From Ectobius pallidus (taxonomy: Eukaryota; Arthropoda; Insecta; Blattodea; Ectobiidae), in assembly GCA_964059195.1 (NCBI GenBank), contig CAXKWD010000009.1, positions 86,401,432-86,465,431 on the forward strand: DNA of 64,000 nt, read 5' to 3'. The notes beneath the pieces were generated by a model. That model had not been told where the DNA came from. It was given only the letters and a program-made list of their open reading frames with translations, and searched no databases. Below, in pieces: positions 31,491-42,466 of the stretch. The position numbers and the translations under genes were made by a program. Numbering within the stretch: the first letter of the stretch is position 1; every line of letters begins with the position of its first letter.

Positions 31491-32798
31491 TAGTAATTGA
31501 GGCTGACCATTGCTTTCTAGAACTGCCTACATAATTAACACTATATGACTAAATTATTTACTATAACAATGTTTTTACAATTATTTAATCAATTAAGGTT
31601 TTAAACACCATTATTGATTATTATCTAATACTGTAAAATCTGTAAAAATATATGGCAGGATTTTATTATTGTTTTCATTTTAAAGAGACTCTAATATACT
31701 GAAGATACATTTTAGCAGAGAGTCTACAGTTTTTAAAGTATACAGCAGACCAGCAGAAGAGCGAAAATGCCATATTTCTTACTAACATATGACAACCACA
31801 GGTGCGTTTTGAAATTATTTTATTGGTGTGTATGTTATGCCTGTTAGAGATTGAGTTCAGAACAACCGTAGGATTTAGAACTATTACTTCTTAAAGCTGC
31901 TTCTTGTCAGCAATCTGAATTAATATGACGAGAAGTCCTGATTTTACTTATAAATTTATGAGTAATAAATAATTAATACCACAAAAATAAATAAAACACT
32001 TTGCTATCGCGAGACAATCTATATATGTTAATATATCGAATATGTCTAGCCATCGGCGATAGTCGCGCTTCAAGCAACTTTTCATCTGTTTTATGTTTTA
32101 AAATACCCTTGTTGATATAATAATATTGCGTTATTAATAATGTATTTATTACTAGCCTATACAATATTTTAAATGTTTCACCGCCCATACAAACACACCA
32201 GCAATAGAAAACAAATGCACATCAATAGTTTCGCAGCCACCCATACTCACAGAACCTGAAACGAGTAAGCCTTTAAATAAAGTTGAATTTAAAAAAAAAA
32301 AGAAAAGCGTTCGCCTCTTCTCCCAAATTTAAAATTTTCTTTATTTTATTTTCATTATTAAATGGATCTTCTAAATTGTCACTCTACTGACTTTGCTTTT
32401 TCCTTGTTTCCCAATTTCTTTCTATATCCATTTATGTTTTCCTTATCGTTGGTAGACTAGATTTATTTAACTTTAACAAACGCATTTCCAGACATCTGAG
32501 CTGGATGTGATGTTGTGGTTAAACGGAAGAGACGAGCTTGTTATCTAGAGATAACGAGAGAAACCCCACAGGATATGAGGCAACCAATTTCACGCCCTGC
32601 AAATATTTGTGCAGAGACCTACAAACAGTACGTTAATCCTGACACACCCACGACCGAGATTACGTGAACAATATTACTAAGAATAAACATTAATCAGTCG
32701 ATAAATCTGGGTTAAGTAGGTGCAAAAAAAAAAAAAAAGAGACAATACTAGGACTACAAGCTAAAAACTTTTCTTACAAGATCACGCCTCATATGTTA
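31491..32798. other. No gene seen; palindrome-bearing complex block at 32490-32640
   Basis: 32490-32640 is less repetitive than its flanks. It carries a perfect 16-bp palindrome GTTATCTAGAGATAAC (two inverted GATA sites) next to TGTGGTTAAAC. The rest is AT-rich and featureless; an A15 run lies near 32724. Confidence 0.4.
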
Positions 32799-33330
32799 GA
32801 AGTTTTATTTATGCTGATTATTTAAACCATGAATCAGATAGACCAATCTGTATAAAGTAATTAACATTTTAACCAATCACAGATATCTTCGTTAAAATAT
32901 CCCGTTTTGTCCCTTCACTTTATGACTTCTACGTGCACTTTAAGTTTATTTACTCTTCCTTCTTTGCGTAAATGACACGCCAGAATCTATCTCTGATGGA
33001 AATGTACTCATGTACGCAGACGACATTTCGATAGTTGAATTAGTTCAGACTTCTGAATAACTTGTTACCAAAGAAGTTTTATTTATGCTGATTATTTAAA
33101 CCAAGAATCAGATAGACCGATCGGTATAAAGTAATTAGAATTTTAACTAATCACAGATATCTTTCATTAAAATTTCCCGTTTTGTTCCTTCACTTTATGG
33201 CTTCTACGTGCAATTTTTAAAGTTTATTTACTTTTCCTTCTTTAGGTGAATGACCCGCCAGAACTCTGATGTCGCAGACGACACCTCGATGTTGAATCAG
33301 CTCAGACTTCTGAATAACTTGTTGCCAAAG
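32799..33330 (+). repeat. Tandem duplication of about 274 bp inside a LINE remnant
   Basis: 32799-33073 and 33073-33330 share GAAGTTTTATTTATGCTGAT, AATCAGATAGACC, AATCACAGATATCTT, CCCGTTTTGT, CTTCTACGTGCA and the RT 'GCAGACGACA' (ADD) codons, ending CTTGTTRCCAAAG. The YADD codons are intact only in the first copy; the second has a short deletion before them. Confidence 0.85.
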
Positions 33331-34010
33331 TCGAAAATGTTGCGTGCCAATTAAATTCCTTGTTAGAAATAAACTAAAAGTGAAAGTTACCTAAACAGTA
33401 CGCTTGAATTTCCAATGAAAGTCTGTTAAAAACGAATTTGATCAGATTGTAATGAAGGATTACGAAACATGTAAATTTCTTGGGTTGCATGTTGACGAAT
33501 TAATGGTCTGGAATGAGCAAATTGATTTTGTAAGCAAACAAAAACAAACAAAAAATCACTTAGAATGCTTAACTATTTTACGCTTAAAGGAATTTCTTGA
33601 TAGGATTGCTTTAATATCAGTTTACTGCTCCCTGGTTTATTTCCACTTAAGGTATGGAGTATTTCGGGTAGTGCCGTAGACATGAATAGAACCTCTATAG
33701 CCCGGATTCTTGCAAACCCTGTTCCTTCTATATTAATTTACAAAACGTTAATTTGAACATAGCAAAACGAATTAAATTAGTTAAAAACAGAGGTTTCCAT
33801 AATTACCATACTGGGCATGGATCTCTTTTTTCTACTGGAAAACACAGGAGGTGTAAAAATGAGAAATCTCAGTTTTATTCTGGTATTAGATTCCATAACA
33901 AATTGCCTGATAGGCAATACGGATTTACCTCCGAATAAATTTAAAACTGCAATTAAAAAATGTAGTAGTTGACAAATGGTTTTTTTTTCCAAATTTTTAG
34001 ACCACGATTT
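32990..34010 (+). pseudogene. LINE RT remnant, YADD to C-terminus (related to 10841-12793)
   Basis: Plus-strand pieces in RT order: VLMYADDISIVELVQ near 33005, which parallels VLMYADDTSIII of the intact element; ETCKFLGLHVDELM.WNE (33460); ILRLKEFLDRIALISVYCSL; RYGVF (33655); and then in another frame YHTGHGSLFSTG and SGIRFHNKLPD (33790-33915). Each block has its counterpart, in the same order, in the 650-residue protein. Frameshifts, stops and the internal 274-bp duplication make it dead. Upstream palm motifs are absent. Confidence 0.85.
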
Positions 34011-34420
34011 TTAATTGATATTGTTTCTATTATTTTTAATTTATATATTTATTTCATTTATGTATGAATATGTCTATACCTATTTTTTGCTGCTCTATAT
34101 GACAAATGACTTGAATACGAATTGGTTTATGGTTACTTAACGACAAGGGTCTACTATTACTAAGGCACACATAAATGTCATCGGCCTGGGTTGGGATAGA
34201 ATCCGTGACCATGGGCACAAAAAATAAGTCCCATATAGACTGTAAGTGCGCTAATCATGTATTCTGAAGTGCGCTTATGTCGTAGTCATGGATTAAGATC
34301 TTGTGCTTTTTTATTTGAAAAAAAAAGATGTAATGTTTTCTTATAATGAGAACCGGAAAGTTAACACGAAAATTAAAAAATAAAATTGTCCAAAATATCT
34401 TTAGTACTTTATTTATATAG
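34011..34420. other. No gene seen; weak tRNA-like words
   Basis: Around 34178-34260 a GGGTTGGGATAGAATCCGTG word resembles a degraded B box on the minus strand, too weak to call. Otherwise AT-rich. Confidence 0.4.
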
Positions 34421-34663
34421 ACAAAGGTTATAGAGAAATAAGAAAATAGCCTAATTTGAGGGAAGGGCTAGACGAAGGTTATAGAGAAATAAGAAAATAG
34501 CCTAATGTGAGGGAAAATAAGAGTTGAAGGGCTAGACGAAGGCTATAGAGAAATAAGAACCAATCTAATATGAGGGAAAATAAGAGTTGAAAGGCTAGGC
34601 GAAGGCTATAGAGAAAGAAGAACCATTCTAATGTGAGGGAAATAAGAGTTGAAGGGCTATAAG
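34421..34663. repeat. Minisatellite, four units of about 50-64 bp
   Basis: Units share GACGAAGGYTATAGAGAAAT, AAGAA, CTAATRTGAGGGAAAATAAG and AGTTGAAGGGCTA. The first unit is shortened. The minus frame 34479-34700 is a repeat artefact. Confidence 0.9.
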
Positions 34664-36046
34664 GTCTACTTCGGTTTATCTTGGCACAAAATGCAGACAA
34701 GGAATATAGTTCCCGACATATCGCGATGCTGGGTAATTAAAGCTGATAAGCAGTAGGATCCCCGGGAGCGTGAGGCTGGGGCTAAAGCCGTGAGGTTTAT
34801 GCGGCAAATCGCGTGATACAACCCCTCGGGCGCTTTCATATCAAACCACAAATTCAATACGAGCCTCAGCGTCAATTTCTAGGGTGAAATTATACACTTG
34901 GCAGGCAGTTTGATTAAGCCAACAAGTAGTGGCATTTCAAACTATTGGACAACAGGACAAAGGGAGCTCTCATCGCACCTCTTGTCCCTTATCCATGATA
35001 TCTATAGGGGATTCAATATTATAAACGGCTGTAAAGGTATGCTTTTGTATGTGCAGAGTAGCAACCTTTAGCTGGAGGCAACAATCACGATGATATAGCA
35101 TTGTGATTTAATCCGTCTCTCCCTGCGGGATATTTAGGGTTGTTAAGTCAGAAAGAAGGGCTACTTAAACACACCCTCACTATGAAGTTAAAGGTTCATA
35201 AAAATCTACACACAAATACCTGAATCACAGAGTTCTGTTTCTATAGTCACTGAAAATTGCAAGTAATTAGTTTAGCCTTTTTTAAGTTTCAAGAATTAGA
35301 TAATAAAATATAACGCATCATAAAAAAACTCAAACACGGAGCCATCGAACTTCTACCTTGCATAGCGTGAAACCTTTATCGGCCATCAGGAGTCTGATCG
35401 CCGCGACAGATTTTAGTTCCCTCCGCTATTTCCATCTCGCGTCGGATCCAAGTAAGATAATACCCAAATGAAAATAAGATTTTCAATATATAACCTACCT
35501 GTCTTAATGCAGATATTTAAAATACTATCCATTCTGATCTATACGTATCTGGCAACGTCTTGTGAATCTTATATGGACCGAACGTCGAACTTTTAAGTTC
35601 CCTTAACATTGTTATTTGAGAAATCCGAACTTCCTGAGCTAAAGGGCAAACTAATTTATAATTTGTAATTGAAGATATACGAAGATATTTAAAAGCTCAT
35701 ATTTTCTAAAGCAATGTAAATTTGAAAAACGTGTGTAGAATTGTTCATTAGAACATCTCAAAGGTGCCTTGTATTTTCATGGATTAATTCAATTGTGTCT
35801 GATTTTTTCACCTTGAAGATCGAAAAATATAAAAATGTTCCATTATGAGAAATGCAGAAAGACATTCAACCGTGACTGAATTTTCCAAATGCACGGCTAT
35901 TTTAAATAGGCAGCTGTTCAGTGTCCTATGCTGTTTTTAAAAATGAGGTATATTTCTACATTGTTTAAATAATAATTTTCTGTTATAAATTAATATTCAA
36001 TTTTTGGACCATGTTTTTAGTAAGACGCGTGAGCTCTGAATGCATA
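34664..36046. other. No gene seen; complex non-repetitive block at 34690-35120
   Basis: 34690-35120 is of higher complexity and GC than its surroundings and has no repeat partner in the window. It includes TTTATGCGGC, TTGATTAAGCC and an imperfect AGAGGTGCGATGAGAGC block. A candidate unique host region. No open frame with a family motif. Confidence 0.4.
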
Positions 36047-36159
36047 CAGTGATCGGCAAACTTCTAAGGGAGCGGGCCAAATTACAGACAAATTTCACAA
36101 AGCGGGCCAAAATAGTTTATTGAAGTGCTGAAATGGTGCAATTTTCAGAACTATTTTGA

Positions 36160-36655
36160 CTCTAATAAACATCTGAGAAGAAAAGGAAGAAGATATTTTA
36201 GTATTGCGGAGAATTTTTGTGGGACTTTGTGAAACTTTTGAGAAGAAGCAGCTATTTCAGTATTGGCGAGAATGTTTTTGGTACTTTGTGCCTACATCTG
36301 AGAAGAGAGGAAGAAGCTATTTTAATGTTGGCTAGAATATTTTTGGAACTTTGTGAAACATCTGAGAAGAAGAGGAAGAAGAAATTTTAGTATTGGTGAG
36401 AATGTTTTCGGAACTTAGTGAAACATCTGAGAAGAAGAGGAAGAAGAAGCTATATTAGTGTGGTGAGAATGTTTTTGGTACTTTGTGATACATCTGAGAA
36501 GATATTTTACTATTGGTCAGAGTCTTAACTAAGTCGGTACTTCGTGATACACCTGTGAAGAAGAGGAAGAAGAAAATATTTTACTACTGGTTAGAATATT
36601 TTTGTACTATTGGTATTACTGTGATCTGAAGAAGAAGAAGAAGAAGAAGAAGATA
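36160..36655. repeat. Minisatellite of about 60-65 bp with AAG-rich core
   Basis: Units of the form ACATCTGAGAAGAAGAGGAA, GAAG, ATATTTTAGTATTGGTGAGA and ATGTTTTTGGTACTTTGTGA. At least seven diverged units, ending in an (AAG)n run at 36628-36653. Confidence 0.85.
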
Positions 36656-36797
36656 TTTTGCTACTGGTATTACTAAGGTGTCTGGTAAAAGGTTTGAGAT
36701 GGTGCATATTATATATTGGAGTTCGTGTTGAGGGGTCAGTGAGTTGTAACATACCACCCAAACCATCCGGGTCATACCGGCTATATATAGCAAATTT

Positions 36798-36897
36798 CAA
36801 CCAATCACAGCTAATCATACTACAACCAATCAAAGTGCGTACTGCTTTCAGCCAATCAGAGAGAAGCTTGCATTTCCGTTTTGATAACCAATCAAAT
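36798..36897 (+). promoter_or_regulatory. Cluster of four CCAAT boxes
   Basis: CAACCAATCACAG, CAACCAATCAAAG, CAGCCAATCAGAG and AACCAATCAAATC occur in the same orientation within 100 bp, 20-40 bp apart, next to a TATATATA word at 36782. CCAATCA is the NF-Y recognition core. The cluster lies inside a possible hAT element, so it could be a transposon promoter rather than a host one. No transcript start can be assigned. Confidence 0.45.
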
Positions 36898-37739
36898 CTT
36901 TCCTTCTAAGCTTATAATATTAAATCACGATTATTATATCAGTATTTTGCATTTCTATTGCAATATAATTAACTATCATAAGGTAATTTAATACTATATA
37001 AAAACAAAGCGAATTAATTAATTCAGGCAACAAATACTATTAACCATAGCAATCCAAAAGCATAACAGAAATAAGCTAAAGCCACTTTGGGCTTGATGTG
37101 GTTGGTACCCTGATTCTGGTAGCATAATGTTAATTAATTATAATTTAAAAAGCATAATATATAGAAAACAAAGCGTACTTGTTAAATCTCAAAATTAATC
37201 TCAAAATCTCATTTAATAAGAAGTGGACAGTATTATTCAAATTATATACCACAAGACTGATCAACCTTCAACTATAGCATAAGCTGTATTTCTTTATTAC
37301 ATTTATAATTTCCATTGCATTTTGTATTAGCAAGAATAAGTTACATTTATTCACAGATTAATTTTCAACGTGCAGCGAAAATGTAAATGTAAAATATTCA
37401 AACGTATAGTGTTAGTGAAGTTATGAAAATGTAGCACATTTAAAATATTGTAATATTAATTGTATATTCCATATTTTGTATTGAAAGGTTTAAATTTTTA
37501 TAATAAACGTAACAAACGTTCTTGAATAATGACAAACACTGAAATGTGCAAGCAAATAAAAGGAATAAATTAGCTAACAAAGTTGTATTATACCTCTAAA
37601 AATCGTTGCCTGAAGGAAAGTTAATATGAAACTACCAGAATGTTAATTCAACATTTGAATCAGATCCAGTACAAACTATAATGTAGGCTACATTGTACTG
37701 AACCTGTACTAGACTCATAACATAACCTCAAGCACGGCT
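36898..37739. other. No gene seen
   Basis: Very AT-rich, no recognisable coding frame or element end. Confidence 0.45.
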
Positions 37740-38351
37740 GGTATTCCACATCAGATCTTCTGAAATTAAACGTTTAAGGAATGGATAGAAATAGTATACA
37801 GGAAACAAAAACTATTACAGATTAACGAAGCACAGATTAGCTTTTTGGAAAGAGTCCGGGATAAAACTATACAATAAACTTCCAATAGATATAAGATCAA
37901 TAAACTAATTAAATAGATTTAGAGAAAAACTTCTTAATTTTCTTGTAGAAAGAGCATGTTATTCTATTGATGAGTTCCTTAACGAACAGTAAATAGAGCA
38001 CAAGACTGTAATGTAAATTATTATTATTTTAAATACGAATACTACATCCAATAAAAAATGTATATCTTATTATATTTTTACTGTCAGATATACTGTAAAC
38101 TATTCTTTCCAATATAACTGCTTTAAAAATAAAAGTTGTATAATATCCTGTATATTGCTACATTTGTAATTTGTTAAATCTGTTTGTAGTAGTGAAACAT
38201 AGGTACCTTGTAAATATAACTGTATTTAAGTTTCTGTAGACTCAGTATTATTGTAAATGTAGTTTCTAGTATGTGAGTTAAATTATGTGTCCAATATCAG
38301 TCTAGTATTGATCTTACGGACGAAATAAATCTAAATCTAAATCTAAATCTG
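37740..38351 (+). pseudogene. LINE C-terminal remnant with (AAATCT)n tail
   Basis: Reads NYYRLTKHRLAFWKESG then IKLYNKLPIDIRSIN, a stop, FREKLLNFLVERACYSIDEF and a TAA stop (about 37991). These are the last blocks of a CR1/Jockey-like reverse transcriptase (compare NKLPHEV and KKCYYSVPEF at the end of the 650-residue protein). About 340 bp of 3' sequence end in four AAATCT units (38328-38350), the retrotransposon tail. 5'-truncated and interrupted by stops. Confidence 0.8.
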
Positions 38352-38799
38352 AACTAGCCTAAATAAAATAAGGCATAATGTGGATTGCTCTTTATTAAAA
38401 ACCAAGACCTATCTAAATCACTTCGCTCGTTTATATTGGGAAGTGATTACAAATCATAACATCTTAAATATATAACACATACTGTAATCACTAATCATAA
38501 ATTACCTTCAACTCCAGCTTACTGACCCGGATTCGACCCTCAATGTGCAACCACCAATTCACAACTGATAGAAATGCGCCTCTTTAACGGAAAAACGCGC
38601 CAAATTACCGTTTGACGTCAACGTGACATCAACAGAAAGCAGTTGAGGTGTTTGTGTGCTTTAGTGCATTAGTGTCCCATGTGCCAGCGACATCATAATC
38701 GTCACTTTAACTCGCGCAACCTGAAGACAAAATGCAGGGTGCTAGTGATATCGTAGGTCTATGGCGATACTTCATCTGTAAGTATTCCCAAAGGATCTC
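38352..38799. other. No gene seen
   Basis: Contains an AAACGCGCCAAATTACCG word and TTGACGTCAACGTGACATCA near 38610; no coding frame recognised. Confidence 0.4.
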
Positions 38800-39150
38800 C
38801 CAGAAATATTATATGATGTAGATATCTTGTTTTGTAGAACTTTGCATATTTTCACTCTGTAATGAGATACGGAATCATATTCTGGGGCAACTCTTCCCAT
38901 AGGGAGAAAATATTTAGATTACAAAAACGTGCATTTAGAATAATATGTGGAAAGAAAAAAGGGAATCTTGTAAACCACTATTTGAAAAACTAAAAGTCCT
39001 CACTCTCACAGGGGAATATATATATACTCAGTAATGTATATGGTGATAGTATTGATAAATTTCGAACTAATTACAGTGTACATGGACGTACAACTAGAAA
39101 CATGAATGATTTACATATACCAGCTAATTCATTAAAACTCTTTTAAAAGA
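38800..39150 (+). pseudogene. LINE RT thumb remnant
   Basis: Reads FHSVMRYGIIFWGNSSHREK then IFRLQKRAFRIICGKK (38850-38960), a frameshift, FEKLKVLTLTGEYIY, and further on FRTNYSVHGRTTRNMNDLH before a stop. The order corresponds to the post-palm region of CR1/Jockey-like LINEs (LNYGVFLWG and QKRVLRTIF in the intact protein). Separate from 37740-38351, which is the C-terminal block of another copy. Confidence 0.75.
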
Positions 39151-39780
39151 GTGCTTAATATTCTGTAATACAAATTTAAAAGTTCCCAAGAAACAATAAA
39201 TTATTGTGAGTTAAAAGCAAATACAAATCTTTCAAAAGATGTCAAGGAATTTTTAATAACTCACGCCTTCTACAATATGAATTAATATTTCCAGCCTACA
39301 GTTTTGTATATTGTTCTTATAAAATGTATGTTTCTTCTGATCTGGGGTGTTCTATATCCTTGAGCCTCGCTCAACATATATCTACAGAACGAGATATCTA
39401 CATCTATATCTACAGAAAACACTTCCTCACGCACATAAAAAGATGCGAACATGGCGATAACCATCTGAGCACGAGAAATCAAAATTTGGAAACTTTATTT
39501 GAATAATGACTTGAGCAATTCAAGTTTTGATACACAACTAATTTGTACTGAATGCCCGGTTTTACTGTTTGAAGTCCACAGCAGAAGGAAAATTTAAAAA
39601 ATCCAAGGCTTGTTCAATACTTTCAAAGTCTTGAAGTTCTCTTAAATTTTATCATGGAGTCACGCAATAGAAGGAAAAACAAATCGAGTAAGACATATAT
39701 TTCTCCTTTCCTGCAGCGGTTCACATTGAACCTATCTGAGGGCCGTATCTGGCCCGCGGTTCGAACTTTGCCCATCACTG

Positions 39781-40284
39781 AATGGACTACTCCGAGTTCT
39801 GTTTACCTTTGTCCATATACTTCAAACGTTTTGATCTCATGACTTCATACATGTTTGCTACATTGAATTCATGATGCCATCGATGTAATTTACTGTGAGA
39901 AAGCCTGGGGATGGCAGAAAGCCAGACAGAAACCCCGGCGTGTGTGAATGTGAGACAGGAGAAGGAAACACTTTCTGCAGTTTATTACAACAAATAGCGC
40001 CTTGCTCACTGCTCGCCCGCATAGCAGTCTGGTCGATATGGCCGCCACGCGCACGTGTTACGCAACAATCACTGCATCAGCCAGTCAATAACAAGAAACA
40101 CTCATTCATGCTTTCATTCACTACTTACAACACAGCGTGCTCAAGATGCATGAGCGTGAAAAACTAAGTTGTTATGACAAGCAATTCTGTTTACAACGGA
40201 ATAGTCGCTTGGTACTTCTTAAGCCTATACAATAGCGAACTATCTTCAATAGTTTGATTGGACAGATTTTCATACCATTTTGTT
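39781..40284. other. No gene seen
   Basis: Moderately GC-rich at 39900-40110, with a 90-codon plus frame (39895-40167) lacking any recognised motif. Confidence 0.4.
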
Positions 40285-40300
40285 AACTCATTCTACGTAA

Positions 40301-40582
40301 AAAAAAGGTAAAGTGACCCCTATACAGGCCATGGAGACCCAGAGGGTTCCAGGAGGTTGAAGCTCCAAGATTTTGGACATTCGGAACATGAAGGTGGTAA
40401 GTTTGACAGCCTTGCGCACCGGCCGCCTTTACTCCCAGGATTGTTCCTGGTACTCATTTCTGTTAGAGGCTGAGTCGATCAGGGCCATAGTGCCACCAGA
40501 AGGATTAGGCCAATTGAAAAACTACAACGACCTCATCGGGAATCGAACCCGCGACCTTCCGTTTTGTAGCGCAGCGTACCCC
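40301..40582 (-). mobile_element. SINE-B copy with 16-bp TSD, head deleted
   Basis: Flanked by exact AACTCATTCTACGTAA (40285-40300 and 40583-40598). Body as at 28173-28472, with the B box GGTCGCGGGTTCGATTCCCG preserved. The A-box region present at 28440-28460 is missing (about 20 bp shorter). An A8 run (40299-40306) and AGGTAAAG form the 3' tail. Confidence 0.92.
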
Positions 40583-40598
40583 AACTCATTCTACGTAA

Positions 40599-40927
40599 GA
40601 GGATATTTAATTTCGTGTACAACACACCTAATGGCTGCCAATAAAATTTATAATTTTGCATATTTATAAAAATAATTGCACCATCCATTAGAAAGAACGT
40701 GATAACACCTAAAGTGATGGATTTATTGCCAACTGAAATTTTTCTCTAAAAATCTGAGGTCATATTCCATTAGAACATGAACTTCAGTGAACATCCTGCT
40801 TTGACATTGAATGTATAATTCTTCTTTACTTGCATTACAAATTATATTTTATTTTTAAAAATAGTTTAATCTTCAGGTTAGTAATTTTCAAGTTAATCTT
40901 CCTACTACCAGATATTTTTGTAACACT
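40599..40927. other. No gene seen
   Basis: AT-rich, nothing recognised. Confidence 0.4.
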
Positions 40928-41222
40928 GAGTAATTTGCACGGATATGTCGGTAGTATCGCAATTCTTTGAAAGAAATGGCGTAAAAATATGGTATATTTT
41001 TTACTTGAAAACAGGACAACTATGTATACAAACATTTTTACACTGAACCTTCCTGTTACGTGGATATCTTTTGTTACACAATGAGCAGCTCTGGGGTATA
41101 AAAACCCCAAGCAATTTGCACAGAATAAATCGAACTATTGCATTTATTTAGATGAAGTGGCGTAAAAATAAACATTTTTACCTTGAAAAGGTATACAAGT
41201 ATGTTTATATAATGTTACATTG
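40928..41222. repeat. Diverged tandem duplication, period about 182 bp
   Basis: 40928-41047 and 41110-41222 share GCAATTTGCAC, a TAT(T/C)GCA word, TGGCGTAAAAATA, a TTTTTACCTTGAAAA-like word, and TATACAA.TATGT.TATA then ACACTGA/ACATTGA. The 91-codon minus frame across it (40835-41110) is not recognised. Confidence 0.65.
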
Positions 41223-41734
41223 ATTTAAAGAGAAAAGCAATTTTTAATGTTGGTCTTAAAAGATCTTAAAAATTAAACGCATAAACAATGAATGTTTTAA
41301 TGTGTATAAAATATAAAAATTAATAAAACAACACTGCATACACTCAGATGTGTGAAGACATAATTTTTTTAACGATGGTTTTAAAAACAGTGGAGATTTC
41401 TATTTGAAATGTACTTTTGGGGTTAAGTTGGTCTAATAACCATCGTGGGCCAAACTCTAAGGATAACAAAGAACAATAGATACAATTTTAATGATATAAC
41501 ACAAATGGTTCTTGAAATATTTCGTTTTTCAAATGGACAAATGAAACTTTCGAATAATCACGATGTGACATGTATTGAGTTTACCTGCCCCACTTTAAAG
41601 CATCCTCCAAAAAGCATTAGAATTGGAATTTTTCCCTAAAAATTTAGAATTCTGTCCGGAAAAGCATATGCCATCAATTGAAATTATAAAAAGGAACGTT
41701 TTGACAATTGTCTCTTAACAACAGTAACAAGAAA
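41223..41734. other. No gene seen
   Basis: A 64-codon plus frame (41445-41639) has no recognised family. Confidence 0.4.
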
Positions 41735-41915
41735 TTAATAGTTCCATAAAATAATTTGCTACAACTGAATGGCAATCAAGAACTCGGGCTCCACTTGGAA
41801 GACTTAGACGTAGGTGGGAGGACAATATTAGAATATATTTAAGGGAAGTAGGGATTGCGACTGATGGTTGATGTTACCACAGAACAGGGTTGAATGGCGG
41901 GCTCGTGTAAGCGCT
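41735..41915 (+). pseudogene. RTE-like LINE C-terminal fragment
   Basis: Reads RTRAPLGRLRRRWEDNIRIY, LREVGIATDG, a stop, and in a shifted frame NRVEWRARVSAI. The 'GRxRRRWEDNI...LREVG' block is the conserved end of the RTE-type reverse transcriptase whose immediately preceding part is at 13970-14237; the two fragments overlap little and together cover the C-terminus. No 3' tail follows, so it is truncated at both ends. Confidence 0.8.
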
Positions 41916-42466
41916 ATTAAAATAATTCAATTTTAATACACTTCGTCGCTCGAGAATTTATCAGCGATTTCCAAATCAATCGTGGCATTGCCTATGTTAG
42001 TCTAGTAATTCCGGTAATTTCAATGCACTTATTCTGAATCATTGAATAGCCAGTTTCATTACTACAGAACTGAAAGGGTTCAAGCAAGGCTTGTCTGACT
42101 GATGAGAAAAAGGGTAACTTTCACAGTCAGACTTGTGGTTTGGGGAAAGGGTTCGCGTCATTTCACGGTCTGGCACATTCACAACGTTTCCTATTAGCGC
42201 TACAAGTGAATAGCTTGTCATGATTTCAATCTGTCTGACAGAGTCGACAGACGGACGTCGGACACACATACTGATCCAAGGAAAGTGCGTGAGGGGCGAA
42301 ATCAATATCTTTGTGGGGGGGGGGCGTAGTAGGGCTGAGAGATGCAGGTACTGCAGCAATTCTACTCAACCGAGCGAAGAACGAAATCTTTATCTAAGAA
42401 CAAGGTTGACACACAAAAATGTTTCGAAAGTATTTCAAAATATTATAAATTTGTATGTATTTTTTT
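41916..42466. other. No gene seen
   Basis: A 106-codon minus frame (42039-42359) lacks motifs. A G9-10 run lies near 42316. Confidence 0.4.

Larger units (their letters stand above)
36047..39780. mobile_element. Candidate hAT element ends 3.7 kb apart
   Basis: Left end CAGTGATCGGCAAACTTCTA with AGCGGGCCAAAT inside. Right end, read inward, CAGTGATGGGCAAAGTTCGA with GCGGGCCAGATACGGCC inside. These are hAT-type TIRs in correct opposition. Flanking octamers AATGCATA and AATGGACT agree at 5 of 8 positions, so the two ends may belong to one old element or to two separate relics. No hAT transposase was read between them; the interval now holds a minisatellite and LINE pieces. Confidence 0.45.

Noticed and set aside
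32990..34010. Retroviral or endogenous-virus polymerase
   Set aside because: The YADD, KFLG and NKLP blocks in order match non-LTR LINE reverse transcriptase; no LTRs, integrase or protease were seen anywhere in the window.
36584..36833. Poly-Ser/Leu minus frames
   Set aside because: Translation of the (AAG)n run at the end of the minisatellite.
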